From contig NC_068359.1 of the NCBI RefSeq assembly GCF_020536995.1, positions 63,075,004 through 63,139,003 on the forward strand: DNA of 64,000 bases. Reading direction: 5' to 3'. Source of the stretch: Dreissena polymorpha (taxonomy: Eukaryota > Mollusca > Bivalvia > Myida > Dreissenidae). The translations under genes and the position numbers were made by a program. Positions 54,401-60,329 of this stretch are shown here, in pieces (the first letter of the stretch is position 1; the number at the start of each line of letters is the position of its first letter). Below the pieces are notes generated by a model. The model had not been told where the DNA came from. It made no database searches and saw only the letters and a list, made by a program, of their open reading frames with translations.

Positions 54401-55884
54401 TTCACCTTGCTGGAATATGTTTTTTAATCAATGACACTTGACACTTAATATTACTTATTGCAGCACTTCTACTCATCCCCCCTCTCCATCACCCATCCAT
54501 GCCTTTCACCATTGATCTCATGTGCCATGTGTAAACTTACACAACTTCACAAATACGTGTACAGTAAAGTACTTTTTGTCATGCAATCTCACTACTGCAG
54601 GTCAAATCGACACAATTTAGTACATGATTATATAAAGCTCACAGGTGGTTAGCGTGTGGCTATGCTATTAATTAGTGAAAACATCATTTTGAATGATAAA
54701 TAATCATATTATAACGAAAAATTAACTTTTCTGAAAAAAAATATTTCACTATCAAATATATATATAACAAGGTATGCAACTCAAAATCAGCCCAAAACGG
54801 GGTGCATCGCTTTGAACAGCCATATCTTCATCAATTTTGCAGCGATTTTCACGATCTCGGTCTTATTCAACGCAGAAATGAATTTCCTTTCTGGAAATGT
54901 ATATGTCTTGCAATATTTTTACAAATGCTGGGTCAACTTTTAAGAAATAACACGATACACAACACGCATGACCCAGTTGACAGTGATCATGTATTCTTTA
55001 TGAATGAAATCTCCAGTTGTAAAGACACACCTCCTCATTGGACCAATGAAATCACTCGTATGTTTAAAATGTCAGTTAGTTGAAATGTATGTAAACAAAG
55101 GTTTCAAACGGCGCTGGACAGTTAGTCTTGATGCAGAATGTAACGACAAGAACGGTAATAATGTTTTTTCATACGTTTTATTGAATTATGGTATCGAACT
55201 ACATGAACTTTATAGGGAAGTTGCCCTTTACTCCGTGAAGATTTCAGTCTTAAAGACAGCATGATCACTGTCAACTGGGTCATGCGTGTTGTGTATCGTG
55301 TTATTTCTTAAAAGTTGACCCAGCATTTGTAAAAATATTGCAAGACATATACATTTCCAGAAAGGAAATTCATTTCTGCGTTGAATAAGACCGAAATCGT
55401 GAAAATCGCTGCAAAATTGATGAAGATATGGCTGTTCAAAGCGATGCACCCCGTTTTGGGCTGATTTTGAGTTGCATACCTTGTTATATATATATTTGAT
55501 AGTGAAATATTTTTTTTCAGAAAAGTTAATTTTTCGTTATAATATGATTATTTATCATTCAAAATGATGTTTTCACTAATTAATATCATAGCCACACGCT
55601 AACCACCTGTTATATATATATTTGATAGTGAAATATTTTTTTTCAGAAAAGTTAATTTTTCGTTATAATATGATTATTTATCATTCAAAATGATGTTTTC
55701 ACTAATTAATATCATAGCCACACGCTAACCACCTGTGATAAAGCTACTTGCTGAAACAATAACATAAAGTCCTTTACTTACGAATCACATGGTCACTGAC
55801 ACAGGACAAACATGGGCATGGTAAATCTGGCCTGACACAACATCGGTCAATGTCACGTGAATGGGTCACTTCACATTTGATCAT
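35338..55884 (-). CDS. PRDM9: PRDM9-like PR/SET histone methyltransferase with zinc-finger array
   Basis: Eight exons (55884-55782, 51876-51788, 50547-50436, 49911-49835, 44299-44105, 38157-37992, 37601-37500, 36437-35338) join with consistent phases (1,0,1,0,0,1,1) into about 647 residues. Recognised in order: a Cys-rich N-terminus (candidate); TIPHFLKPVKRKL, like the segment after KRAB in PRDM9; YSLRER...PPDDDHFL; zinc knuckle YCEECKKDFEGDCPVHGP; PR/SET with [42 protein letters not shown] and [15 protein letters not shown]; an isolated finger PCVYCKIAY...HLRLVH; nine tandem C2H2 fingers. Tyrosines matching human Y276, Y341 and Y357 are all present, so H3K4/H3K36 trimethylation activity is expected. 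In mammals this nuclear protein marks meiotic recombination sites through its fingers. No KRAB exon was seen. The order and motif spacing match PRDM9, not other PRDMs. The first exon is the least certain part. Confidence 0.92.
35383..36123 (-). repeat. 84-bp coding minisatellite (zinc-finger array)
   Basis: Nine tandem 84-base units. Framework codons are almost identical, while codons for helix positions -1, 3 and 6 differ. Fingers 2-3 and 5-6 form a duplicated two-finger block with the same linker, differing at the -1 contact (His/Arg) and one Cys/Phe site. This is the pattern expected from unequal exchange or gene conversion. Confidence 0.9.
36566..37192. mobile_element. TIR element with repeated TTTTCAGACA motif
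   Basis: Left end CATAATTTTTTTACTC followed by AAGTTTTCAGACACT; right end, inverted, CCATAATTACTC followed by AGTTTTCAGACACTT. The phrase AAATTTTCAGACA recurs inside. Non-coding MITE-like element in the last intron of the PRDM9-like gene. Confidence 0.55.
37500..37601 (-). CDS. PRDM9: PRDM9-like exon 7 (SET C-terminus)
   Basis: Two bases, 33 codons and one base between acceptor ATTGCTTCAG (ending 37602) and donor GTTTGT (37499). Reads [18 protein letters not shown], then [31 protein letters not shown] is the human PRDM9 sequence; the Tyr of VWYGDE is catalytic Y357. Confidence 0.95.
37992..38157 (-). CDS. PRDM9: PRDM9-like exon 6 (SET core)
   Basis: Fifty-five codons plus one base between acceptor GATATTCAG (ending 38158) and donor GTACAC (37991). 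Reads [38 protein letters not shown]. Human PRDM9 reads [20 protein letters not shown] and [16 protein letters not shown] here. A Tyr equivalent to Y341 is present (GGIYY). Confidence 0.95.
38178..38411 (-). mobile_element. TTAA MITE, copy 3
   Basis: Bounded by TTAA; ends CCCATTTATGCCTAG and inverse, opposite in orientation to the copies at 30.6 and 32.3 kb. It begins 21 bases upstream of the acceptor of PRDM9-like exon 6, so it may supply or disturb branch-point sequence. Confidence 0.85.
38715..40325 (+). mobile_element. Pearl-like element with about eight nuclear-receptor half-site cores
   Basis: Head GGGCTGTTTGTAAAACATGC and TGGCAGCCATTGTGTGAATG; about eight cores of 140-150 bases (38805-39930) with GTGACCTTGACCTTTGACCT, GGGGTCATCTGCCAGTCATG and GTTTCATGATCCTAGG; then a GGACGGATGGACCGACAG tail and, after a nested element, GACCAACGGACTGACATG and TTCTTTGAAGGGGGCATA. 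It lies in the intron between PRDM9-like exons 5 and 6. Confidence 0.8.
39958..40259. mobile_element. Nested hAT-like MITE, 5-bp duplication
   Basis: Ends CAGGATTCCCAGC and, inverted, CAGGGTTCCCAGC; flanked by GACAG on both sides (39953-39957 and 40260-40264). It interrupts the tail of the Pearl-like element. Inside it the phrase TTCCCTGA recurs in both orientations. Confidence 0.7.
40326..41756. other. Intron stretch, one possible antisense start region
   Basis: No repeat recognised in most of it. CAAAATGGCGTCTCCGAAC at about 41488 is a YY1-like box at an ATG on the plus strand with an open frame to 41706. This might be an antisense promoter and first exon, but no similarity supports it. 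Confidence 0.3.
41757..41965 (+). mobile_element. Pearl-like element, left part
   Basis: Same head as 38715 (GGGCTGTTTGTAAAACATGC) and one and a half cores, broken off at CATGATCAAG where the G-rich array begins. The piece at 43285-43545 could be its right part. Confidence 0.65.
41966..42870 (+). repeat. G-rich minisatellite in PRDM9-like intron
   Basis: About nine units of roughly 85-130 bases: a run of G's, then GTGAGAGGGGGGTATAATGT, GGGGTGTGGTAATTTATTAG and ATGTTTAAAAAAAATT. G runs of 6-12 recur, so the plus strand could form quadruplexes. The array lies between PRDM9-like exons 5 and 6; G's are on the template strand for that gene. Confidence 0.85.
43285..43545 (+). mobile_element. Pearl-like element, one core and tail
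   Basis: One core with GTGACCTTGACCTTTGACCT and GTTTCATGATCCTAGGC, then GGACGGACCGACAGACCGAC and the tail ATACCCCCTCTTCTTCGAAG. Same family as 38715-40325. Confidence 0.7.
43589..43724. mobile_element. Palindromic MITE
   Basis: Arms AACAGGTTACTGTCCCATC...TAATATATCAGGC and the inverse, about 42 bases each, around a GC-rich centre AACGGCTCGGCAAGCCTCGC. PRDM9-like intron. Confidence 0.65.
44105..44299 (-). CDS. PRDM9: PRDM9-like exon 5 (first half of PR/SET)
   Basis: Sixty-five codons between acceptor TACCTTTAG (ending 44300) and donor GTAAAA (44104). Motifs: [30 protein letters not shown], and SGYCWQ at the end, whose Tyr corresponds to catalytic Y276 of human PRDM9. Phase 0 at both ends. Confidence 0.93.
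44430..45085 (+). mobile_element. 5'-truncated LINE, 3' end
   Basis: The end of a reverse-transcriptase frame (YWYFLPEDIKKVENIDKF, then KRMVKKHL and a stop near 44580) resembles the WNxLP...FK...L tail of RTE/Jockey-type LINEs. About 500 bases of AT-rich 3' sequence ending TGTAAATAAATAAAAAC follow. Antisense to the PRDM9-like gene, 130 bases from exon 5. Confidence 0.55.
45288..46357. mobile_element. hAT-like element with 8-bp duplication
   Basis: Ends CATACATGCCAGA and inverse, flanked by identical CCTATAAC (45280-45287 and 46358-46365). Inside near both ends are several GTCCCG/CGGGAC words. A minus-strand frame starting MANINAGEAIKYTESTGYSK (46049) may be the start of a lost transposase. 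1,070 bases, non-autonomous. Confidence 0.8.
47042..47849 (+). mobile_element. Internally deleted hAT-like element with transposase start
   Basis: Ends CAGTGTTCATTCTGGGC and exact inverse; TATAAT on both sides (47036-47041, 47850-47855). The uninterrupted sequence is seen in the sister copies (TTATATAATAAAGACGC at 9.8 kb). It keeps the 5' part of a transposase frame and then jumps to the 3' end, as deletion derivatives do. Confidence 0.8.
47431..47706 (+). CDS. Truncated hAT transposase, N-terminal 91 residues
   Basis: MSKCKAEKESSERQTLLHFF begins the frame; RQTLLHFF resembles a degenerate PCNA-binding (PIP) box common at the start of such transposases. A Ser/Lys-rich spacer follows, then KGWLEKFTWLSYDD and NLMF just before the stop. 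The WL...W(L)xY...MFCxxC pattern is the start of the TTF/BED-type finger of hAT transposases related to KIAA1586/ZNF862. The finger cysteines, catalytic DDE region and dimer domain are missing, so the product cannot transpose. It could only act as a fragment, if it is expressed at all. Confidence 0.65.
   Translation: MSKCKAEKESSERQTLLHFFNKKPRESERTSDQYGGKTADASAKASRPTSSAGSSEQMLKPSENVDDHKFQKGWLEKFTWLSYDDKNNLMF
48666..49834. other. Intron stretch, no gene
   Basis: Between PRDM9-like exons 4 and 5. AAAATGGCGGCCATTTT at about 49291 is a YY1-like, nearly palindromic word. At 49395-49470 GCGTCC words recur (GTGCGTCCGCAGGACGCA, GCGTCCAGGACGCAGACC), perhaps the end of another small element. Confidence 0.35.
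49835..49911 (-). CDS. PRDM9: PRDM9-like exon 4 (zinc knuckle before SET)
   Basis: Acceptor CCTGGTAG ends at 49912; donor GTTGGT starts at 49834. It encodes CEECKKDFEGDCPVHGPYHY, then IQDKE. The C-x2-C...C-x2-H knuckle packs against the SET domain in PRDM7/9/11. Start phase 1, end phase 0. Confidence 0.9.
50436..50547 (-). CDS. PRDM9: PRDM9-like exon 3 (YSLRER segment)
   Basis: Acceptor CCACTGCAG ends at 50548; donor GTAAGC starts at 50435. Thirty-seven codons plus one base encode RLKKTKKPEEDKTEYSLRER, then NLEPPDDDHFL. Human PRDM9 has MYSLRERKG and PQDDDYLYC at the same place, an unusual and specific match. The split codon gives Tyr with exon 4. Confidence 0.88.
50824..51007. mobile_element. 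Short hAT-like MITE
   Basis: Ends CAGTGTTCTCC and, inverted, CAGTGTTCCCTG; flanked by CATAGAAC (50816-50823) and CATAGAAT (51008-51015), an 8-bp duplication with one change. Contains GTACCGGTAACCGGTG. PRDM9-like intron 2. Confidence 0.7.
51205..51560 (+). mobile_element. Pearl-like element, single core
   Basis: Head ACAAGAAAACTTCGGAGACG and GATGCTCCCC; core with AAAGGGCCATAACTCTGCGA and CATAAAGTTTTATTGAATTC; ACGGACGGACACACGCACGG tail; end TGACTATATGCTCCCCCC. PRDM9-like intron 2. Confidence 0.7.
51788..51876 (-). CDS. PRDM9: PRDM9-like exon 2 (basic, post-KRAB-like)
   Basis: Acceptor TTTTGGTAG ends at 51877; donor GTATTTG begins at 51787. Two bases plus 29 codons encode NAVKRTIPHFLKPVKRKLDE and a Lys-rich end. 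It resembles the TRPAFMCHRRQAIKLQ region that follows KRAB in mammalian PRDM9 and contains a likely nuclear localisation cluster (KPVKRK). Start phase 1, end phase 0. Confidence 0.72.
51877..52489. other. Intron stretch upstream of the LINE
   Basis: AT-rich with repeated CTGTACAG and CAGAAT words (52170-52350). No coding similarity found. Confidence 0.35.
52490..54130 (+). mobile_element. 5'-truncated LINE in PRDM9-like intron 1
   Basis: Begins in the middle of the reverse transcriptase and runs through the C-terminus and an AT-rich 3' region. That region contains a diverged duplication (AAACATTAACCCGCTGATAA and AAACGCTAACACGTTGATAA about 115 bases apart). Orientation is opposite to the PRDM9-like gene. 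The 3' boundary is not sharp. Confidence 0.75.
52514..53893 (+). CDS. LINE reverse transcriptase, C-terminal 459 residues
   Basis: An uninterrupted frame holding RT motif B (GVRQGENLSPVPFSLFLNDL), the catalytic motif LLYADDTVLI, thumb (NINKDKTKVMIFG, YKYLGVFL), a long connection region, and a C-terminal Cys/His motif (CPHCTCRDVADEFHYMLICP). The fingers, motif A and the endonuclease are absent upstream. CR1/L2/Jockey-type clade by motif style. Residues 15-36 contain a tandem duplication (QNSPIFSCN, QNSPFFSCN). The clean frame shows recent insertion. It cannot retrotranspose on its own. Confidence 0.85.
   Translation: MYSNMKSCVSVRTQNSPIFSCNSNGTQNSPFFSCNCGVRQGENLSPVPFSLFLNDLGNYLESKGHHGIELTNPENDIATFLKIIVLLYADDTVLIAENAQTLQNCLNDFADYCKTWKLNINKDKTKVMIFGSRQNRNFSFKIDNTSLEIVNSYKYLGVFLAKSGSFLTAKKHLAQQARKAMHLLYSRINNLNLPIDLILKLFDNTILPILTYSAEVWGYESIDLLEKMHNEFLRKIFNLRKSTPLYMIYTELGRYPIDLTIKCRMIAYWNRLITGKPDKLAYLIYKYMLNLPNFESKWINYVKNIFTQTGRNYIWLNQDQIQNKNIKYTIKGILLDQYQQTWHTSLQNSTKGLNYSIFKDKIELEKYLITLTKYESSLFIKLRTGNHFFPNETGRWTNQDINERTCPHCTCRDVADEFHYMLICPFFNEHRRKFIKKYYYCRTNTLKFKELLTTRSLKD
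54131..54631. other. Intron stretch, no gene
   Basis: AT-rich sequence between the LINE and the hAT-like element. No feature recognised. Confidence 0.35.
54640..55737. mobile_element. hAT-like element with 350-bp inverted ends
   Basis: Identical 8-bp duplications ATAAAGCT (54632-54639, 55738-55745). Ends CACAGGTGGTTAGCGTGTGG and inverse; inverted arms extend about 350 bases (to about 54991 and from 55259). The last about 126 bases of the right arm are duplicated in tandem (55485-55611, 55612-55737). The 265-base centre is the core also seen at 5.7 and 27.9 kb, with CATTGGACCAATG and a donor-like ACGGTAATA. Ends 45 bases downstream of the candidate exon 1 donor of the PRDM9-like gene. Confidence 0.85.
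55782..55884 (-). CDS. PRDM9: PRDM9-like candidate exon 1 (Cys-rich)
   Basis: ATG at 55884-55882 with a purine at -3 opens 34 codons plus one base, ending at the strong donor GTAAGT (55781). It encodes MIKCEVTHSRDIDRCC, then LPCPCLSC: seven cysteines and two histidines in 34 residues, perhaps a metal site. The frame is closed upstream by a stop. The phase (1) fits the next exon, giving Gln at the junction. I know no family match, so assignment to this gene rests on orientation, phase and position. Confidence 0.5.
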
Positions 55885-56279
55885 TACTTCATTTAAAAAC
55901 ACCAATTAATCCCAAGTAGAATTACATTAACAGACAATTTCGGTCTACAAAATTTAAATCTATACGTCACTTTTGAAAGTTTAGTTAATATGCGATCTAT
56001 AAATGAAACACTCTCCACGATTATTCTACAGAGGAAACAGTGAAAATACAAACAAAACGCACATTTCTGACCTAATTCCAGGGTTTACACACAGATCAGC
56101 GAAGCGCTGCAGACAAAAATAAATTAACCAATCAAATTCACCGGGTTTTAAATAGAACCGAATGGAAAAACCATAACTATAGTCTGTATCAGGAATCCAT
56201 GTAAACAAACAGGTTATTCAGGCCAAAGGAAAAAAAATAAATGTTTATTTCTCGGGTCAAAATCATCATTCCCCCACTC
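55885..56279. other. Upstream flank of the PRDM9-like gene
   Basis: Should contain the minus-strand promoter if exon 1 is correct. No TATA box or CpG-rich patch stands out, and no other gene was seen. Confidence 0.35.
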
Positions 56280-56468
56280 AATTCAAATGTATGTCTCATA
56301 TCTTTTTTCATCTCCACTTCTCTTTCTCTTTTCTATTTTCTATGTAAAGTTTAACACCCTGTCACAATTGTTAATATCTCTTTGTAAAAGATGCATTGTC
56401 ACTGTATACTCATGTGTCACTATATATGTGATTTGAGCTTAATAAAGGTTATGTTGTTGTTGTTGTTG
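56280..56468 (+). mobile_element. LINE 3' end with (TTG)n tail
   Basis: AGTTTAACACCCTGTCACAA, GTGATTTGAGCTTAATAAAG and a terminal GTTGTTGTTGTTG. A 3' untranslated fragment ending in a short microsatellite is typical of CR1/L2-type LINEs. Confidence 0.5.
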
Positions 56469-56545
56469 GTAGTATGATACAGCATTATTAGACTTGCTAT
56501 CTACAATTCATTCCAGAGTGACTCAGAGTTATTACTGTTGTTTTT

Positions 56546-57715
56546 TCGGCGTAAGCTGTATTAAGCCAGCTTTTCACCCTGACTTGACCTTTGTAAGTAT
56601 CCAATAATATGCAAATAAAATTTCCCGCGGCTAGGTACGAATGAATACACTTCATTTATTCCATTGGCTGATTTGAGTATAAGACCAGAACATTGGAAAC
56701 ATATCCGCGTCTTTGTAACACTGTTTTACTGCATGAAACAATTTTATCTCTAATGAAAAGGCTCAATAGATAGAACAGTTTTACAATCAATTTTCGACAT
56801 AAATACAGTTTGTGCGTTCACCTTTTATTTTCAGAGAATTACCAGCGCAAAAGCGTTTATACTAAAGGCTATATTCTCATATTTAGTACTTACTTGCATT
56901 GCATTTCAACCCGCGAAAGTCAGAGTTTATATACAGTTCATCACCGGAGTTCGCAGAAGGGGTTGCGACCTTTTCATTGAAGGACAAAATTGGAATCTAT
57001 GCTATTTTTGTCTGATGGAGTAAATAGTTCGTTTAGTCGCTTTATCAATATTTTAGGCACAGCTGTTGCCTTGGTCGAGTACAGTTGGCGTAAACAAGCC
57101 GTCGTTTCAGCAGCAGAATTGTTACCTAACTTTAATGCATTGCATTCCAATCCGCAAGGTATCAAGGTCAGTTTGCGGTCAGTTGCAGAAATCTTTATAT
57201 AAACGCCGTCTCGTAAACTTTGTGCACTTGAAGTCTGTTTTGATCAGAAAGATGCTAAATAAAGATATTCGGCAATATTATTGTGGTATGCCAATCATCG
57301 ATTTTTAATATGTTTTCAACATTTGCATGATGAGGACCAATTTTGATAAAATTAATTAGAAATATTTATCCATTTTGACCAGTTTATTAAGCATGAGCAC
57401 AATAATTCACTATACTATAATTATGCAATTAAAGATTCGAGTATTGCCGGCTGACCTATATGCACTCGTTTATTTTCATGTTTCTTGTGTTTTTCTATTC
57501 TGTAAATATAGACATCTGAGTAAAAATATCACATAAAGCAAAATAAGCCACGAAATCTGGCGCAACACCCCGTAATTGATTTGCTTGTGATGTAGCTAAG
57601 AACTGCGCAGAAAAAAGGCATCCGCTACTTTTTATCTCATAGAGATAACTTTTGATCGTTCATAAACATCGACCACAATCAACGCCGTATATCTTTTTTA
57701 AAGATATTTCTTGTT
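56546..57715 (+). mobile_element. Helentron-like element, copy 4
   Basis: 5' TCGGCGTAAGCTG after a T run; 3' AACGCCGT, hairpin ATATCTTT-TTT-AAAGATAT, TTCTTGTTT. The middle (about 56945-57240) differs from the other copies: it has extra sequence and a second CGTAAACTTTG-like region, so it may be a subfamily or carry an insertion. Confidence 0.6.
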
Positions 57716-57768
57716 TAATTTGAGTAAGCATGGTTTACCTGTTACTGGCTTAAAATGTAGTTTCAAGG

Positions 57769-58879
57769 CAGGGCTTAACACTAAGGCACGTCAAACGACA
57801 TTCATTGCCTGTACCTAGGTCCCAGGAACATGCCTGACCGGTCGTGTGTATTTTGGGCGGGATTATGTGTTCAATATCAATAAACTGTGTTTTAAATAAG
57901 CTTTTCAAAGATGCAGAAATCTTAATACAGTATGATCAGATGACAATTTAATCCCAGAGTGAAGTTGGAGACAACAATTGAATCGTATCATGAAATATAT
58001 TTGGAACCCCCTGATTGCAATCAAAAAGAGGCCGACAATTCAGAAAATCCCCTGCGGTTTACCTCGTAAAACACGTCAGTACCTATTTTTAAACAGAATT
58101 TCGCTAGATACGGTTTTTGATTGGTTTCCTCGAAGTGACTTGTTTTCTCAATAAAAATATGTTTTAAACTAAAAGCCGGGATCGCCCAGGATCGTCCAGG
58201 ATCAATGAAGGTATTAAACTTGACATTAACACAAAGTTACTATAAATTTTTGAGTTATTTACCAATTTTAAATAATTATAATTTGTTTGATCGATTAGAA
58301 GTGTTTTGACTATCTTTTTTACGCAATTCAATTAGCAAAACTGATATTAATGGTTGATCCCGGCTTTTAGTAGAGAGTTAACCCTGTACAATTGTTACGA
58401 CTACCGTAACACGTTATTTTGCGCCACCTAAGATTCACTAACCATTTGTCATCAGACAGCAACCGCGGCAAACTATGTAAAAAAGGTTTTTACATTCATG
58501 TCGTTGTTTAAGTTTGGCTTTACGGGTGGGGATGGGGGTTCCTTGGATAAGAAAAGAAAAGGGAAGGAGGAAAGTAATAGAAAGTACGAGGGGAAAAAAA
58601 AACAAGGAAATTTCTCCCGAAATGGCGTGAAGATTACAAATAGATGTCTTAAGTAGATGAATATTGAATTTATTAGCATTAGTAATTAAGGCAAGCTAAT
58701 AAGAATGATTGAATCATAATTGCGCATCTCCACGCACAAGAAAATACAAGTTGAATGATAAATATAAAGGTTTTGATAATATTTGGGTCAGGGCACATGA
58801 AAGATTGGTCAGGGCTAGTAGGTTCTGCATTTACTAGCCCGAATGGGCTAGTTGAAAAAAAAGTTAGTGTTAAGCCCTG
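57769..58879. mobile_element. hAT-like element, 5-bp duplication
   Basis: Ends CAGGGCTTAACACTAA and inverse, flanked by CAAGG (57764-57768, 58880-58884). Just inside the ends are words of the kind GCCCGAATGGGC. No transposase seen. A smaller MITE is nested inside. Confidence 0.75.
58168..58371. mobile_element. Nested MITE with 16-bp perfect ends
   Basis: ACTAAAAGCCGGGATC at 58168-58183 and its exact inverse at 58356-58371, about 200 bases in all, inside the hAT-like element. Confidence 0.75.
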
Positions 58880-59084
58880 CAAGGCAATTTTTGGACTTTT
58901 TTAACATTGTAATTGTTATAATATTCTTAAATGCTGACTTTGAAGAAAGTTCTGAAACTATTAAGTAGAACAAGGAAATCATCATTGTGTAAATGAGCAA
59001 GTTATGATGGGACATGCTTTGAACTATCAAACAGGTTTGTGTTGTTTCTCTATGTATGTTTTTTTTTATAATGATACGTTTAAT

Positions 59085-59372
59085 ACAAGACTATTGCCAA
59101 GCAATATATGTCCCCAACCGGCTCCACCATTGTCAGACTTTTTTTTTTATTTGTTGCCATAGCAACCAGAATTTTTGATGTAGGAATAAAATGAAATGAC
59201 GTGATAATGTCCACAATGCCAGCTGTCCATGTTTCAAGTTTCATGAAAAAATATGAAGAACTTTTAAAGTTATCGCAGGATCCAGAAAAGTGTGACAGAC
59301 TCACAGACTGACGAACACACAGAGCGCAAACCATAAGTCCCCTCCGGTAAAACCGGTAGGTGACAATAATGA
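59085..59372 (+). mobile_element. Pearl-like element with one core
   Basis: Head AAGACTATTGCCAAGCAATA, one core (GTTGCCATAGCAACCAGAAT to GTTATCGCAGGATCCAGAAA), a CAGACTCACAGACTGACG stretch and tail AAGTCCCCTCCGGTAAAACC. It is the unsplit reference for 46588-48665. Confidence 0.75.
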
Positions 59373-59447
59373 TATTGAGTGTAAAAATATCTGATTTGGT
59401 GGGTTGTTATCATAAAAAGTGAATGATGGATTCAATTATTCACATAA

Positions 59448-59805
59448 ACAAGAGGACCTGAAAGGCCCAAAGTCGCTCACCTGAGATACAAAGAAATGAC
59501 CTGTTTTTTGCAGCCCAAGATATCAATGGAACGAATGTTCTAACCAAGTTTAATGAAGAATGAACAACAAATGGCCCCCTGGCGGCCATGTTTTTCAACA
59601 GACTTGAACCATTTTTGAACTCGTCCAAATTATCATAGGGACAAATTTTCTGACCAAGTTTCATGCAGATCCGACAATAAATGTGGCCGCTACAGTGTTA
59701 ACAAGGCAAATATTCATGACACACAACGGAAGACAGACAATTGACAAAAGGTGATCACAAAAGTTCACCATGAGCAAAAACTGTTATGCTCATAAAGATT
59801 GTCAC
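59448..59805 (+). mobile_element. Pearl-like element of the CTCACCTGAG family
   Basis: Head AACAAGAGGACCTGAAAGGC and CGCTCACCTGAG; two short cores (TGGCGGCCATGTTTTTC, CTGACCAAGTTTCATG); tail GGAAGACAGACAATTGAC and GTGATCACAAAAGTTCACCA. Confidence 0.65.
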
Positions 59806-60329
59806 CATGTGTGAAGATATTATTAAAACTAATTGAGTAAACTAAATCACGATATGATAACAACATTTGCACTCAGCAAGTGTCATTCAGATTGAACTAA
59901 AAATGTGACTAAAAGTATTCACAATGTTTAACTATAAACAGCTGTAGACATACAATAAAAACACCTGAGAGCCTTGTTTATAAACAATATGAACTATTTT
60001 CAGACTCACCATGCAATTATATTTCCAGTTAAAAAATCAATAAATCCGTTTTAAAACGCAAATCTTTGATAATGTTGGTTATTGTATAAAACAATAAAAC
60101 CCAGTTTATTTTAGCAGAAATGTGGATTCTTCAAGGGAGAGTATCTTGAGCATGCTAGTATGTTGACGAATAGAGTTCTCTCAAATTCCTGAGTAAGAGT
60201 AACTGCCCATTCTATAAATTATATAAAGTTCTGAGATCACTTCTTTTCTGGCATTGGATTCCAGGGATTAAACCTTCAGACAAAAATTGAAATTAAAAAA
60301 TCTACATCAATCTGCAGAGATATTTCTTA
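59806..60329. other. Unassigned stretch
   Basis: AT-rich DNA between Pearl-like elements. Nothing recognised. Confidence 0.35.
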
